This document shows positions 6,303 through 12,652 of a DNA stretch of 14,451 bases, one piece after another. The position numbers and the translations under genes are program-made. The stretch lies in contig CAYJXJ010000118.1 of assembly GCA_964374095.1 (NCBI GenBank), positions 1 through 14,451 on the forward strand, written 5' to 3'. Numbering within the stretch: position 1 is the stretch's first letter; each line of letters starts with the position of its first letter. Source of the DNA: CAYJXJ01 sp964374095. GTDB taxonomy: Bacteria > Elusimicrobiota > Elusimicrobia > UBA1565 > UBA9628. The notes under the pieces are model-generated. The model searched no databases, was not told the DNA's origin, and saw only the letters and a list, made by a program, of their open reading frames with translations.

Positions 6303-7955
6303 ATGCGCCGAATCGGAGTTGAGACGTTGCGCGGACGTCTTCTGGCGGGGCTCAGGTCCCGGCTTGAGGGACTGCGCCGGGAGGAGGGCGCGTCCGCCGC
6401 CGGAGATCGCCTGGTCGTCACGCGCTGGTTCCTTCGCCTTCTGGGCCTCATCCACCTTTTCAATTTCGGTTCCCTGGCGGTCCAGGTGGAGCGCTGCCTG
6501 GGCCGGGAGGGCCTGTTGCCGGCCGCGGACTACCTCAAGAACTTCGACAAACTGCCGTGGCGCGACAGGCTCGTGGAGTGCCCGAGCCTGTTCCACCTCG
6601 CTTCGGGCGACGGCATGCTGGTCGGCGGCGCCTGGCTGGGGATCGCGGCCTCCCTGGCCGTGATCGCCGGCCTCTGGACCCGCGCCTTCCTGGTCCTGAG
6701 CTTCCTTCTCTATCTTTCGTACGTTTCGATCGGCCAGGTCTTCTACTCGTTCCAATGGGACTCGCTCCTCCTGGAGACGACCTTTCTGGCGATCCTGCTC
6801 CCGTCGAGCGGCCTGCTTTTCCGGGGCTGGAGCCGCGGGGCCGACCGACTTCAAACTTGGCTTTTCCTCTGGCTGTTGTTCAGGCTATACGTGGAGTCGG
6901 GGGTGGCCAAGCTTTTCTGGGGGCCCGAGACCTGGTCGACCCTGGAGGGGATGAACCGCTACTACGAGACCGCGCCGATCCCGACCGTTTGGGGTTGGCG
7001 GGCGCATGCCCTATCCGCCTCGTGGCACCGCTTCGAAGCGTTGGCCGCGTTGACGATCGAGATACTCCTCCCCGCGCTCTTTTTCTCGGGCCGGTGGGCG
7101 CGTGGGACGGCGCTGCTGATCTTCACGGGGTTCCAAGCGGCCATCACCCTGACGGCGAATTACGGCATATTCAACTACAACACGCTGATACTGCACTTGT
7201 GGCTCTTGGACGACAAGGACCTCGCGGCCATCGCTGGATTCATCAAGCCGCTGGGGCGGCTGTTCCCGGCCCCGCCGGCTCCGCCGGCGTCGCCGCGCTG
7301 GTGGATGTATCCGGCCGCGGCCCTGGTGGTGGTTTGCTCGCTCATTGAGTACGCGCTCTTCGCCGCGGGGCAGGGAGCGCACAAAACGGACCTGCCGCGC
7401 CTGCACCGCTACACCGGTGCTTTGCGCATCGCCAGCCGCTACCACCTCTTCGGGCCCATCGACCCCGTGCGCTACGAGCTCTGCTATGAAGGTAGCGCCA
7501 ACGGCAAGGAGTGGGCCGAGTACCCGTTCCCCTACAAAGCGGGAGACCTCACCCGGCCCCCGCCCTTCGTCGCGCCGCACCACCCGCGCGTGGACTTCAG
7601 GCTGTGGTTCGAGCGCTACCCCGGCCATTGGCCGCCGCACCTCTCAGCGCCCTATCCGGACGCGTCGGTCTCGCCCAAGGCTTTGCCGGCCTACATGGGG
7701 CGGCTGGCCGAGCAGCTGCTGGATAAGCCCGAGTCGGCGCTCCGGCATTTCACCGCCGATCCCCTCGGCGGCAAGAAGCCCAAAGAGGTGCGGATCGTCT
7801 TCTATCACTACAAGATGACCTCCCCCGAATCGCAGAAGGGGAAGTCGCCCGTCCAATACTGGACGCGCACGCGCGTCGGAACGGTCTACGTAGACCCGAG
7901 GCTCGGGATCGGAGGACGGCCGATGGCCACGGTCGGGCGCACGACCCGCCGCTAG
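6303..7955 (+). CDS. lipase maturation factor (LMF1) family membrane protein
   Basis: A 550-residue polytopic membrane protein of the lipase maturation factor family (Pfam LMF1). In animals LMF1 is an ER factor needed for folding of lipases; the role of bacterial members is not established. Family motifs: 'RWFLRLLGLIHLFNFGSL' (41-58), 'GQVFYSFQWDSLLLET' (144-159), 'YVESGVAKLFWGPETW' (196-211), 'MNRYYETAPIPTVWGW' (217-232), 'ANYGIFNYNTLILHLWLLDD' (285-304), and the soluble C-terminal domain with 'YEGSANGKEWAEYPFPYK' (395-412) and 'APHHPRVDFRLWFERYP' (424-440). I count at least six hydrophobic segments plus one near 335-352. ATG at 6303 lies 11 nt after TATACT. It is transcribed divergently from the polysaccharide operon and has no obvious lipase neighbour here. 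Confidence 0.9.
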   Translation: MRRIGVETLRGRLLAGLRSRLEGLRREEGASAAGDRLVVTRWFLRLLGLIHLFNFGSLAVQVERCLGREGLLPAADYLKNFDKLPWRDRLVECPSLFHLASGDGMLVGGAWLGIAASLAVIAGLWTRAFLVLSFLLYLSYVSIGQVFYSFQWDSLLLETTFLAILLPSSGLLFRGWSRGADRLQTWLFLWLLFRLYVESGVAKLFWGPETWSTLEGMNRYYETAPIPTVWGWRAHALSASWHRFEALAALTIEILLPALFFSGRWARGTALLIFTGFQAAITLTANYGIFNYNTLILHLWLLDDKDLAAIAGFIKPLGRLFPAPPAPPASPRWWMYPAAALVVVCSLIEYALFAAGQGAHKTDLPRLHRYTGALRIASRYHLFGPIDPVRYELCYEGSANGKEWAEYPFPYKAGDLTRPPPFVAPHHPRVDFRLWFERYPGHWPPHLSAPYPDASVSPKALPAYMGRLAEQLLDKPESALRHFTADPLGGKKPKEVRIVFYHYKMTSPESQKGKSPVQYWTRTRVGTVYVDPRLGIGGRPMATVGRTTRR

Positions 7956-8014
7956 CCGGGACTGAAATCCGGGGCCGGGGGTGACCAAGGGTGATGATAG
8001 CCGGGTCCGTCCGG

Positions 8015-8047
8015 CCGGGCGAGGATGAGTCGGTCCTCGCGGCCCGG
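8015..8047. other. GC-rich hairpin
   Basis: GCGAGGA (8019-8025) pairs perfectly with TCCTCGC (8034-8040) around an 8-nt loop; CCGG at 8015-8018 can extend the stem with CCGG at 8044-8047 across a 3-nt bulge. It is 60 bp beyond the stop of the LMF-family gene and could end that transcript, but it lacks a T tract. Confidence 0.4.
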
Positions 8048-8130
8048 TGACGCGCGGTGATGACGACGCCGCGGCCGGACCGCAGCGCCGGCAAGACCGT
8101 GGTAGGATATGGGCCGGGGCGTCGGTCCTG

Positions 8131-8137
8131 GGAAGGG
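8131..8137 (+). promoter_or_regulatory. Shine-Dalgarno fixing the start at 8146
   Basis: The run GGAAGGGAGG (8131-8140) ends 5 nt before the ATG at 8146. It decides the start: the longer open frame begins at 8047 but has no ribosome site there, and only the 8146 start puts the signal peptide at the N-terminus. Confidence 0.7.
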
Positions 8138-8145
8138 AGGACGTC

Positions 8146-8733
8146 ATGGTCGGATTGAGGTTGGCGGGTCTAGCCGGCGCCTTGGCGCTGGCGGCGGCAG
8201 GGGCGAGCGCGGAGCCCCCGCCGGATTTCTGCTCCGGGCAGGCTTGCACCGCCGCGCAGCGCGGGGTGTGGGGGGAGTTCCAGAGGGGAGCGGCCGTCCC
8301 CCGGGCCGGGGTGCCGGCGCTCTACAGCGGCGCCTGCACCTACGCCTCGCCGTACTACGATCCGAACCATGTCCATCACGGGGTCGCGGTCTTCGACGAG
8401 CGCGGGGACGACCTCTTCTTCGGAGGGGAGTTCTCTTTCTTCGCGCCCGCCAATCCCTACGCGGGCCTGACCCTGCAGGAGGCCAGAGGACGGGGCCTGG
8501 TGTCCTATGATGACAAGCATCGCCTCACCCTGCTGCCCGGCCACGCCGAGGCCGACCTCAACCCCGGCAAGATCCCGATCTGGCGCTATTGGTTCCGGCA
8601 GAGCCCATCCGGCGAGACCCTCACCCTCCTCGCCCACTGGGACGTCTTTCAGAGGGTCTTCTGCAGCCTGACCCGCCACCACCCCCGGCTGCCGAGCGCC
8701 GTCCCGGAACTCTCGGGTTTGCGGTTCGACTAG
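8146..8733 (+). CDS. secreted protein of unknown function
   Basis: 195 residues. The N-terminus is a classical signal peptide: 'MVGLRLAG' then a hydrophobic Ala/Leu core, with likely cleavage after 'AGASA' (about residue 22). The mature part starts 'EPPPDFCSGQAC'. Its four cysteines (CSGQAC, SGAC, FCSL) are enough for two disulfides, fitting an extracytoplasmic location. It is rich in aromatic residues ('YASPYYDPNHVHHGVAVF', 'DDLFFGGEFSFFAPANPY', 'WRYWFR'). I do not recognise a family and see no catalytic motif. The start is fixed by a strong Shine-Dalgarno. It follows the LMF-family gene by 190 bp on the same strand; a functional link is possible but unsupported. Confidence 0.7.
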   Translation: MVGLRLAGLAGALALAAAGASAEPPPDFCSGQACTAAQRGVWGEFQRGAAVPRAGVPALYSGACTYASPYYDPNHVHHGVAVFDERGDDLFFGGEFSFFAPANPYAGLTLQEARGRGLVSYDDKHRLTLLPGHAEADLNPGKIPIWRYWFRQSPSGETLTLLAHWDVFQRVFCSLTRHHPRLPSAVPELSGLRFD

Positions 8734-8757
8734 CTGAGAACGGCGGCCCCTCGTGGG

Positions 8758-8788
8758 CTAGTACACGCGGCGATGAATTCGCCACGGG
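8758..8788 (-). repeat. 31-bp REP-like palindromic repeat, copy 2 (inverted)
   Basis: On the minus strand this matches 206-236 at 29 of 31 bases. The stem GGCGA/TCGCC is kept and the loop differs (ATTCA). It begins 25 bp after the stop of the secreted-protein gene. Confidence 0.75.
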
Positions 8789-8864
8789 ATTAAGGGGTGC
8801 GCTGAAAGATTGGGAGTGCGTGGGCGGTTAGGCCCCGAGGGACCTGTGCAGCCGTGGGCCGTGC

Positions 8865-8891
8865 GTCCGGACGCAGTGGCTCACGGCCGAG
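8865..8891 (+). repeat. 27-bp dispersed repeat, copy 2
   Basis: Exact match to 38-64, same strand. It lies 20 bp beyond the pilin stop codon. Here it is preceded by GGCCGTG, which pairs with CACGGCC inside the repeat; copy 1 lacks that partner, so this outer stem is not a conserved part of the repeat. Confidence 0.85.
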
Positions 8892-8911
8892 GGAGCGCTC
8901 TCGCGGCGCGG

Positions 8912-9367
8912 TCAGTACGTGGTCCACGACGTGCCGCGAGCGTCCGTGTGGTGGCAGAAGACCCACACCCTTCCCCAGTTCGAGTCCGCCGGCACGATGC
9001 TGTCGTAGCCCCAGGCGCCCGTGTCGTGTTGGTGCCCGCTGGTGTACTGCTCGTGCGTGCGCACGGCGTTCGAGTTGGCGTGGTAGCCGGTTTTCACATT
9101 GGGAACGGCGCTCAGGTATTTGGGGATCAGCGTCGCCGTGAGCACGGTGGAGGTATCGGCCTTGGCGGCCGAGGGATAGTAGCCTTCGTTGTCGCCGTAA
9201 TAGATGCTCAAAGCCGAGCGCAACGTTCCAAGCGAGCCCCGGGTAGAGCCATCGTTGGACTTGCGGATGAGATTGGCGAACTTGGGGATGGCGACGGCGG
9301 CCAAGATTCCGATGATGGCCACGACGATCATGAGCTCGATGAGGGTGAAGCCCGCCCTGCGACGCAC
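8912..9367 (-). CDS. type IV pilin-like protein (class III signal peptide)
   Basis: 151 residues. The short basic leader 'MRRRAG' is followed by 'FTLIELMIVVAIIGILAAVAIP', the type IV prepilin signature: prepilin peptidase would cleave between Gly6 and Phe7 and methylate the Phe, and Glu at mature position 5 is the conserved assembly residue. The hydrophobic helix runs to about residue 27, then an amphipathic stretch 'KFANLIRKSNDGSTRGSLG' and a globular domain ending 'WVFCHHTDARGTSWTTY'. It could be a major pilin, a minor pilin or a type II secretion pseudopilin; no assembly genes are nearby. The start is GTG at 9367, 6 nt after a TATACT box, so the mRNA is predicted to be leaderless. The N-terminus resembles Elusimicrobiota pilins from memory. 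Confidence 0.92.
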   Translation of the reverse strand: MRRRAGFTLIELMIVVAIIGILAAVAIPKFANLIRKSNDGSTRGSLGTLRSALSIYYGDNEGYYPSAAKADTSTVLTATLIPKYLSAVPNVKTGYHANSNAVRTHEQYTSGHQHDTGAWGYDSIVPADSNWGRVWVFCHHTDARGTSWTTY

Positions 9368-9373
9368 CCCTTG

Positions 9374-9402
9374 AGTATAACCCCCGAGGGTGGCACGCGC
9401 AA
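9374..9402 (-). promoter_or_regulatory. pilin promoter predicting a leaderless mRNA
   Basis: On the minus strand TTGCGC (9402-9397), an exactly 17-bp spacer and TATACT (9379-9374). Only CAAGGG separates the -10 box from the GTG at 9367, so the expected transcription start is the first base of the start codon or next to it. The -35 hexamer overlaps the end of a 15-bp tandem repeat. Confidence 0.7.
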
Positions 9403-9429
9403 GTGTCTGAAAGTCAAGTGTCTGAAAGT
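9400..9429. repeat. two tandem copies of a 15-bp unit
   Basis: CAAGTGTCTGAAAGT occurs twice back to back (9400-9414, 9415-9429), followed by CAAGG. It sits immediately upstream of, and touches, the pilin -35 hexamer. A direct-repeat regulator site is possible; it may also be debris of a REP-like element. Confidence 0.8.
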
Positions 9430-9462
9430 CAAGGGGTCAGGGGGCGTTCCGCGCGGGCCGGT

Positions 9463-12417
9463 TCAGGAGAGCCAATGCGCCCAAACCCACCAGCAAAGCC
9501 AATAGACGGCGCTCGCGCCGATCAAGGACAGCAGGACGCGCTCTCCCAGCGCGAGCCAGGGATTCGTTCCTCCGGCTTTGGGCAGGAGCCCCAGGGCCGC
9601 CAGGAGCGCGGCCAGCGCCGCGAGGGTGAGTCCCACGCCGGTCCGCAACATCGCGGGCTCGTAGCGGAACTCGACGGCGTGCTTGCCCGCGGCCACCGCC
9701 ACCGCGCGGAAGTTGATCCAGCTCAGGAGGATCCGCCCGGGCCGTCCATCGACCGTCACCTGCCAGCCGGGAAAGTAAGTGTCTCCCAGGAAGAGAAAGC
9801 CCGAGCGCGGGGCTTCCAGATTGATACGCACCCGCTCGGGCTCGTAACTCGCGATCTCAACGCGAGCCGACTTTATCAAGGGGTCGGCGGCGGGCCGCGG
9901 CGGGAGCGCTTCCTCATGCAGAAGCAAGGTCTTGCGCGGGTCGAGCTTGCCGGACTTGAGCAGGTCGAGGACCCTCTCCAAGACCGCGATGCCGGAGTCC
10001 CAGCCGATGAGGCCTTGGCCGGTGACCGCCATGGCTTCGGTGAAGAAGGCGGCGCGCGGCTTGAAGCCTTTGTTCCGGTAGACGTCGAGCTCGCCGCGAT
10101 AGACCGGCTCGAGGTTTCCCGCCTGGGGCGGGACGCCGGCCCGCGAGAGGATGTACTTGACGTTGGCCAAACCCATGAGCTCGGCCCCCAGGGCCTGCAG
10201 TTTGGGGTCCTTGTGATAGAAGGCGTGGTAGGCCAGGCGCGAGAAGTGGCTGTGGGTGATCGGCCCCAGGGCGTCGAAATTGCGGAAGTCCTGGAGGCCG
10301 TAGAGCCCCGAGCCCTCGGGAGTGAGCAGGGACTGGTCTCTCGAATGGACGCGGAAAAGAACGTCTTGGGGGAGGCGCTTGAGCGCCGGGATCGGGGCCA
10401 GGTGCCGTGAGGCGTGATGCACCGAGGGGCTTTGCAGACCCATCAGAAAAGTCAGCGCGAGCAGGAGCGGTCCCGCGAGGAGCGCGGCGAGCCGCGGTCC
10501 GAGCGGCATCGCCCAGACCGCCGCCCCCAGCCCCAGGGCCGCCATGAATATGACGGGCCGCAGCCCCCCGAGAATCCAGGGGCGGCTGGAGAGGACCCGG
10601 GAACCGTGCAGGACCCGCTTGCCCTGCGGCGTCGAGACGATGGCCACGGGAACGAAGTTGGCCCCACCCGGTGGGAGCGGGGCGCCTCCTTTAAAATAGA
10701 CTCGCGACCCCGAGAGTTCGGCTCGGGCGGTCGCGGCGGCGTGCAATTCTCCCTTGGCGTCGAGAAATCCCACGAGTATTTCGTGCGGCATGGGCCGGGC
10801 CGGGACCCAACCTCGCACGGACCGGGCGGTCCGCTCCTCCCAGACCGAGATTTCTCCGGCGTCGATGATGCCTCCGACGCGCTCGTTCTGGCCTTCATTC
10901 CAGACTTTGGGGTTGATCCCGGAGCCCAGCCAATCCGCGGCCGGACCCTGCAGGGCCGAGCCGAGCCAGACGCCCGCGGCGATTATCGCGCAGAGCCCCG
11001 CCGCCAACGCGACCGGGGCGCGGCGCGAGGGCGCGGCGCCCAGCGACGCCAGCCGGTCCCAGCCCGCCCCGGCCAGGACCGCGAGGGATAAGTAGAGCTC
11101 GATGTTGAACGTGCCGTGGCCCAGGTGAAGCCCCTGCAGGAGCGGGAGCATCGCGATGAGTTGCGGCAGCGGCGGGACGTTTAAGTAGAGGAGCGCTCCC
11201 GCCAAGGCGATCCAGCCGAAGGCAGGCACCGGCGCGGGACCGCCGGGATCGCTCAGGGCCAGAGCGACGAGAGTGTAGGCGGCGGCCCCGGCCGCCAGAT
11301 TCAATGCCGGCGCCGGGCTCATCTCGGTCCAGCTCAGGCCCAAAACCTCGAAGGGGAAGGCCCACATCCCGATGTTGAGCCAGCACGCGACGGCAGCGCC
11401 CATGAAAAGGCAGGCTCCCCCGGCCCACGGGAGGGCTTTGCGCCAATCCTCCCCGCGCGCCAAGCCGAGGAACTGAGACAGCGCGGCGACCGCCGCGCCC
11501 GCGGCCCCAACGGCCGCGACCAACGGGCCGGCGTCTCCCAGGCTCAGGTCCTTGGCCATGTTGCTCAAGAGCGAGAACCCGAATTGCGGGTCGGTCCTCC
11601 AAAAGCGGGCATAGCTGATGCGGTAGTATTCCAGGGCCGGGAGCAGCTGCGCCGCCGCGACCAATGCCCCCGAGGCGCCGGCGGCCGTGTAGTGGGCCAG
11701 GCTCCGGCCGCCGGCGCCGAGGGAGAGGCGCTGCTGGGACAGCCGAATCGCCACGACGGCCCCGGCGAAAAGGTAGCTCCTGACGGACGTCTCGGGATGC
11801 CCCGCGCAGGCGCTCAAGGCCGCGGCCAGTGGCAGTAAGAGCAAGGCCTTTCTTCGTTCGCCCGTCAGAAATTGTTCGGTCGCCAACAGCAAAAGCGGGA
11901 GGGCGACGTCCGCGGCGCCCTGGGCCTCCATGCCGCGCAGCATTTGCGGGCAGAGCATATAGAGCGCTCCGGCGAGGAATGCCCCCGCTGATTTAAGTCC
12001 GATGGCCCGGGCGAGGACAAAGACGCCCAACCCCGCCAGGAGGTGGCGCAGGAGCAGCATGGCCGTCCATGCGAACGGGGAGGGCCAAAGGTAATAGAGA
12101 ATATGGGTCGGAAAGAAGATGCCGGGCTGCTGCTTGCCCACGAAGGGCGCTCCGCAGGCGGCCCACGGGCTCCAACTCGGGAAGCGGCCTTCAGCCAGGG
12201 CCCGGGCCGCGCTTTCAAACCACGCGAAGCCCAGGAAGAAGTGTTCCGCCCCGCTCTTGAAGTGCTTTCGGAAGGGATCGGCGAAGACCCCGATATCGGA
12301 ATCGATGAGGCCCCCGCTCCAAAGGGGGACGGCGTAGAAGGCGGCCAGAAGCGCGCCCAAGCCCAGGCCGGCCAGGGCCGCTTCGCGTCCGGGAGATGGG
12401 GAGGGTTTGGTCGGCAT
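9463..12417 (-). CDS. large YfhO-family membrane protein
   Basis: 984 residues from the chosen ATG (the open frame starts at 12495). The family is bacterial membrane protein YfhO (Pfam PF09586), polytopic proteins related to GT-C glycosyltransferases; Bacillus YfhO takes part in glycosylating lipoteichoic acid. Visible: first hydrophobic segment 'AALAGLGLGALLAAFYAVPL', then 'DSDIGVFADP' and 'FPSWSPWAACGAPFVGKQQP', the acidic-then-open loop common in GT-C enzymes; about ten more hydrophobic stretches; and a soluble C-terminal region with 'DTYFPGWQVTVDGRPGRI' and 'GKHAVEFRYEP', hallmarks of YfhO, followed by a last membrane pair. The ATG at 12417 (MPTKPS) leaves a basic leader before the first helix. 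The longer start at 12495 would translate through the predicted promoter. It fits a role in surface glycosylation alongside the 2356-6132 operon, but this is inferred. Confidence 0.85.
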   Translation of the reverse strand: MPTKPSPSPGREAALAGLGLGALLAAFYAVPLWSGGLIDSDIGVFADPFRKHFKSGAEHFFLGFAWFESAARALAEGRFPSWSPWAACGAPFVGKQQPGIFFPTHILYYLWPSPFAWTAMLLLRHLLAGLGVFVLARAIGLKSAGAFLAGALYMLCPQMLRGMEAQGAADVALPLLLLATEQFLTGERRKALLLLPLAAALSACAGHPETSVRSYLFAGAVVAIRLSQQRLSLGAGGRSLAHYTAAGASGALVAAAQLLPALEYYRISYARFWRTDPQFGFSLLSNMAKDLSLGDAGPLVAAVGAAGAAVAALSQFLGLARGEDWRKALPWAGGACLFMGAAVACWLNIGMWAFPFEVLGLSWTEMSPAPALNLAAGAAAYTLVALALSDPGGPAPVPAFGWIALAGALLYLNVPPLPQLIAMLPLLQGLHLGHGTFNIELYLSLAVLAGAGWDRLASLGAAPSRRAPVALAAGLCAIIAAGVWLGSALQGPAADWLGSGINPKVWNEGQNERVGGIIDAGEISVWEERTARSVRGWVPARPMPHEILVGFLDAKGELHAAATARAELSGSRVYFKGGAPLPPGGANFVPVAIVSTPQGKRVLHGSRVLSSRPWILGGLRPVIFMAALGLGAAVWAMPLGPRLAALLAGPLLLALTFLMGLQSPSVHHASRHLAPIPALKRLPQDVLFRVHSRDQSLLTPEGSGLYGLQDFRNFDALGPITHSHFSRLAYHAFYHKDPKLQALGAELMGLANVKYILSRAGVPPQAGNLEPVYRGELDVYRNKGFKPRAAFFTEAMAVTGQGLIGWDSGIAVLERVLDLLKSGKLDPRKTLLLHEEALPPRPAADPLIKSARVEIASYEPERVRINLEAPRSGFLFLGDTYFPGWQVTVDGRPGRILLSWINFRAVAVAAGKHAVEFRYEPAMLRTGVGLTLAALAALLAALGLLPKAGGTNPWLALGERVLLSLIGASAVYWLCWWVWAHWLS

Positions 12418-12456
12418 GTTCGGATCGGCCGAGGGGGACGCCGCCGCGGCATGTCG

Positions 12457-12490
12457 CTTATAATGGAGGCTTTGCCTCCGCGAGTGCCAA
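12457..12490 (-). promoter_or_regulatory. possible promoter with a palindromic operator upstream of the YfhO-family gene
   Basis: On the minus strand TTGGCA (12490-12485) could be a -35 box, with CATTAT (12465-12460, 19-bp spacer) or the overlapping TATAAG (12462-12457, 22-bp spacer) as -10. Between them lies a perfect 6-bp inverted repeat, GGAGGC-TTT-GCCTCC (12465-12479). Placement inside the spacer is typical of an operator. Spacing is not ideal. Confidence 0.4.
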
Positions 12491-12523
12491 CACATCGGCG
12501 ACTACTTTGATAAGTTCAGGCAT
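12458..12523 (-). other. possible short leader frame
   Basis: A 21-codon minus-strand frame, ATG at 12523 to TAA at 12460-12458, reading 'MPELIKVVADVLALAEA' and then KPPL. It looks protein-like and ends about 40 nt before the YfhO-family start. A TGA stands directly before its ATG. No clear ribosome site. Could be a leader peptide or chance; it overlaps the proposed promoter, so both cannot easily be right. Confidence 0.2.
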
Positions 12524-12652
12524 TCAACGGCCCCGACATCGACGGGATGCTTGAAAAATGCGGGGTCACGAATCCTGAAGGCCATCAAGACGAGGCCCGG
12601 GCCGCGCTATATCCCCGCCAACAACCACCTTCAGCAAAGAGCGGTACAAGTC

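Larger units (their letters stand above)
7956..8145. other. intergenic region between LMF-family gene and secreted protein gene
   Basis: No gene seen. It holds the hairpin at 8015-8047. A TAGGAT (8103-8108) upstream of the next gene could be a weak -10 element, but no -35 partner is evident. Confidence 0.5.
8734..8911. other. intergenic repeat cluster between convergent genes
   Basis: No gene seen. Convergent stops (TAG at 8733, TGA at 8914-8912) flank a second copy of both dispersed repeats (8758-8788 and 8865-8891). GGCCGTG (8857-8863) and CACGGCC (8882-8888) can form an outer stem around the palindrome CGTCCGGACG, so the cluster may fold and end transcription from either side. Confidence 0.6.

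Noticed and set aside
5525..6463. 312-codon minus-strand frame crossing the divergent promoter
   Set aside because: Shadow of the sugar transferase in another frame. It would read through two good promoters and is Arg/Pro-rich.
2292..8813. Shared 12-mer TGAAAGATTGGG at 2292-2303 and 8802-8813
   Set aside because: A few 12-base matches are expected by chance in 14 kb, and the flanks do not match.
9403..10410. 335-codon plus-strand frame opposite the YfhO-family gene
   Set aside because: Antisense to a clearly recognised membrane protein, with low-complexity Gly/Glu/Arg composition.
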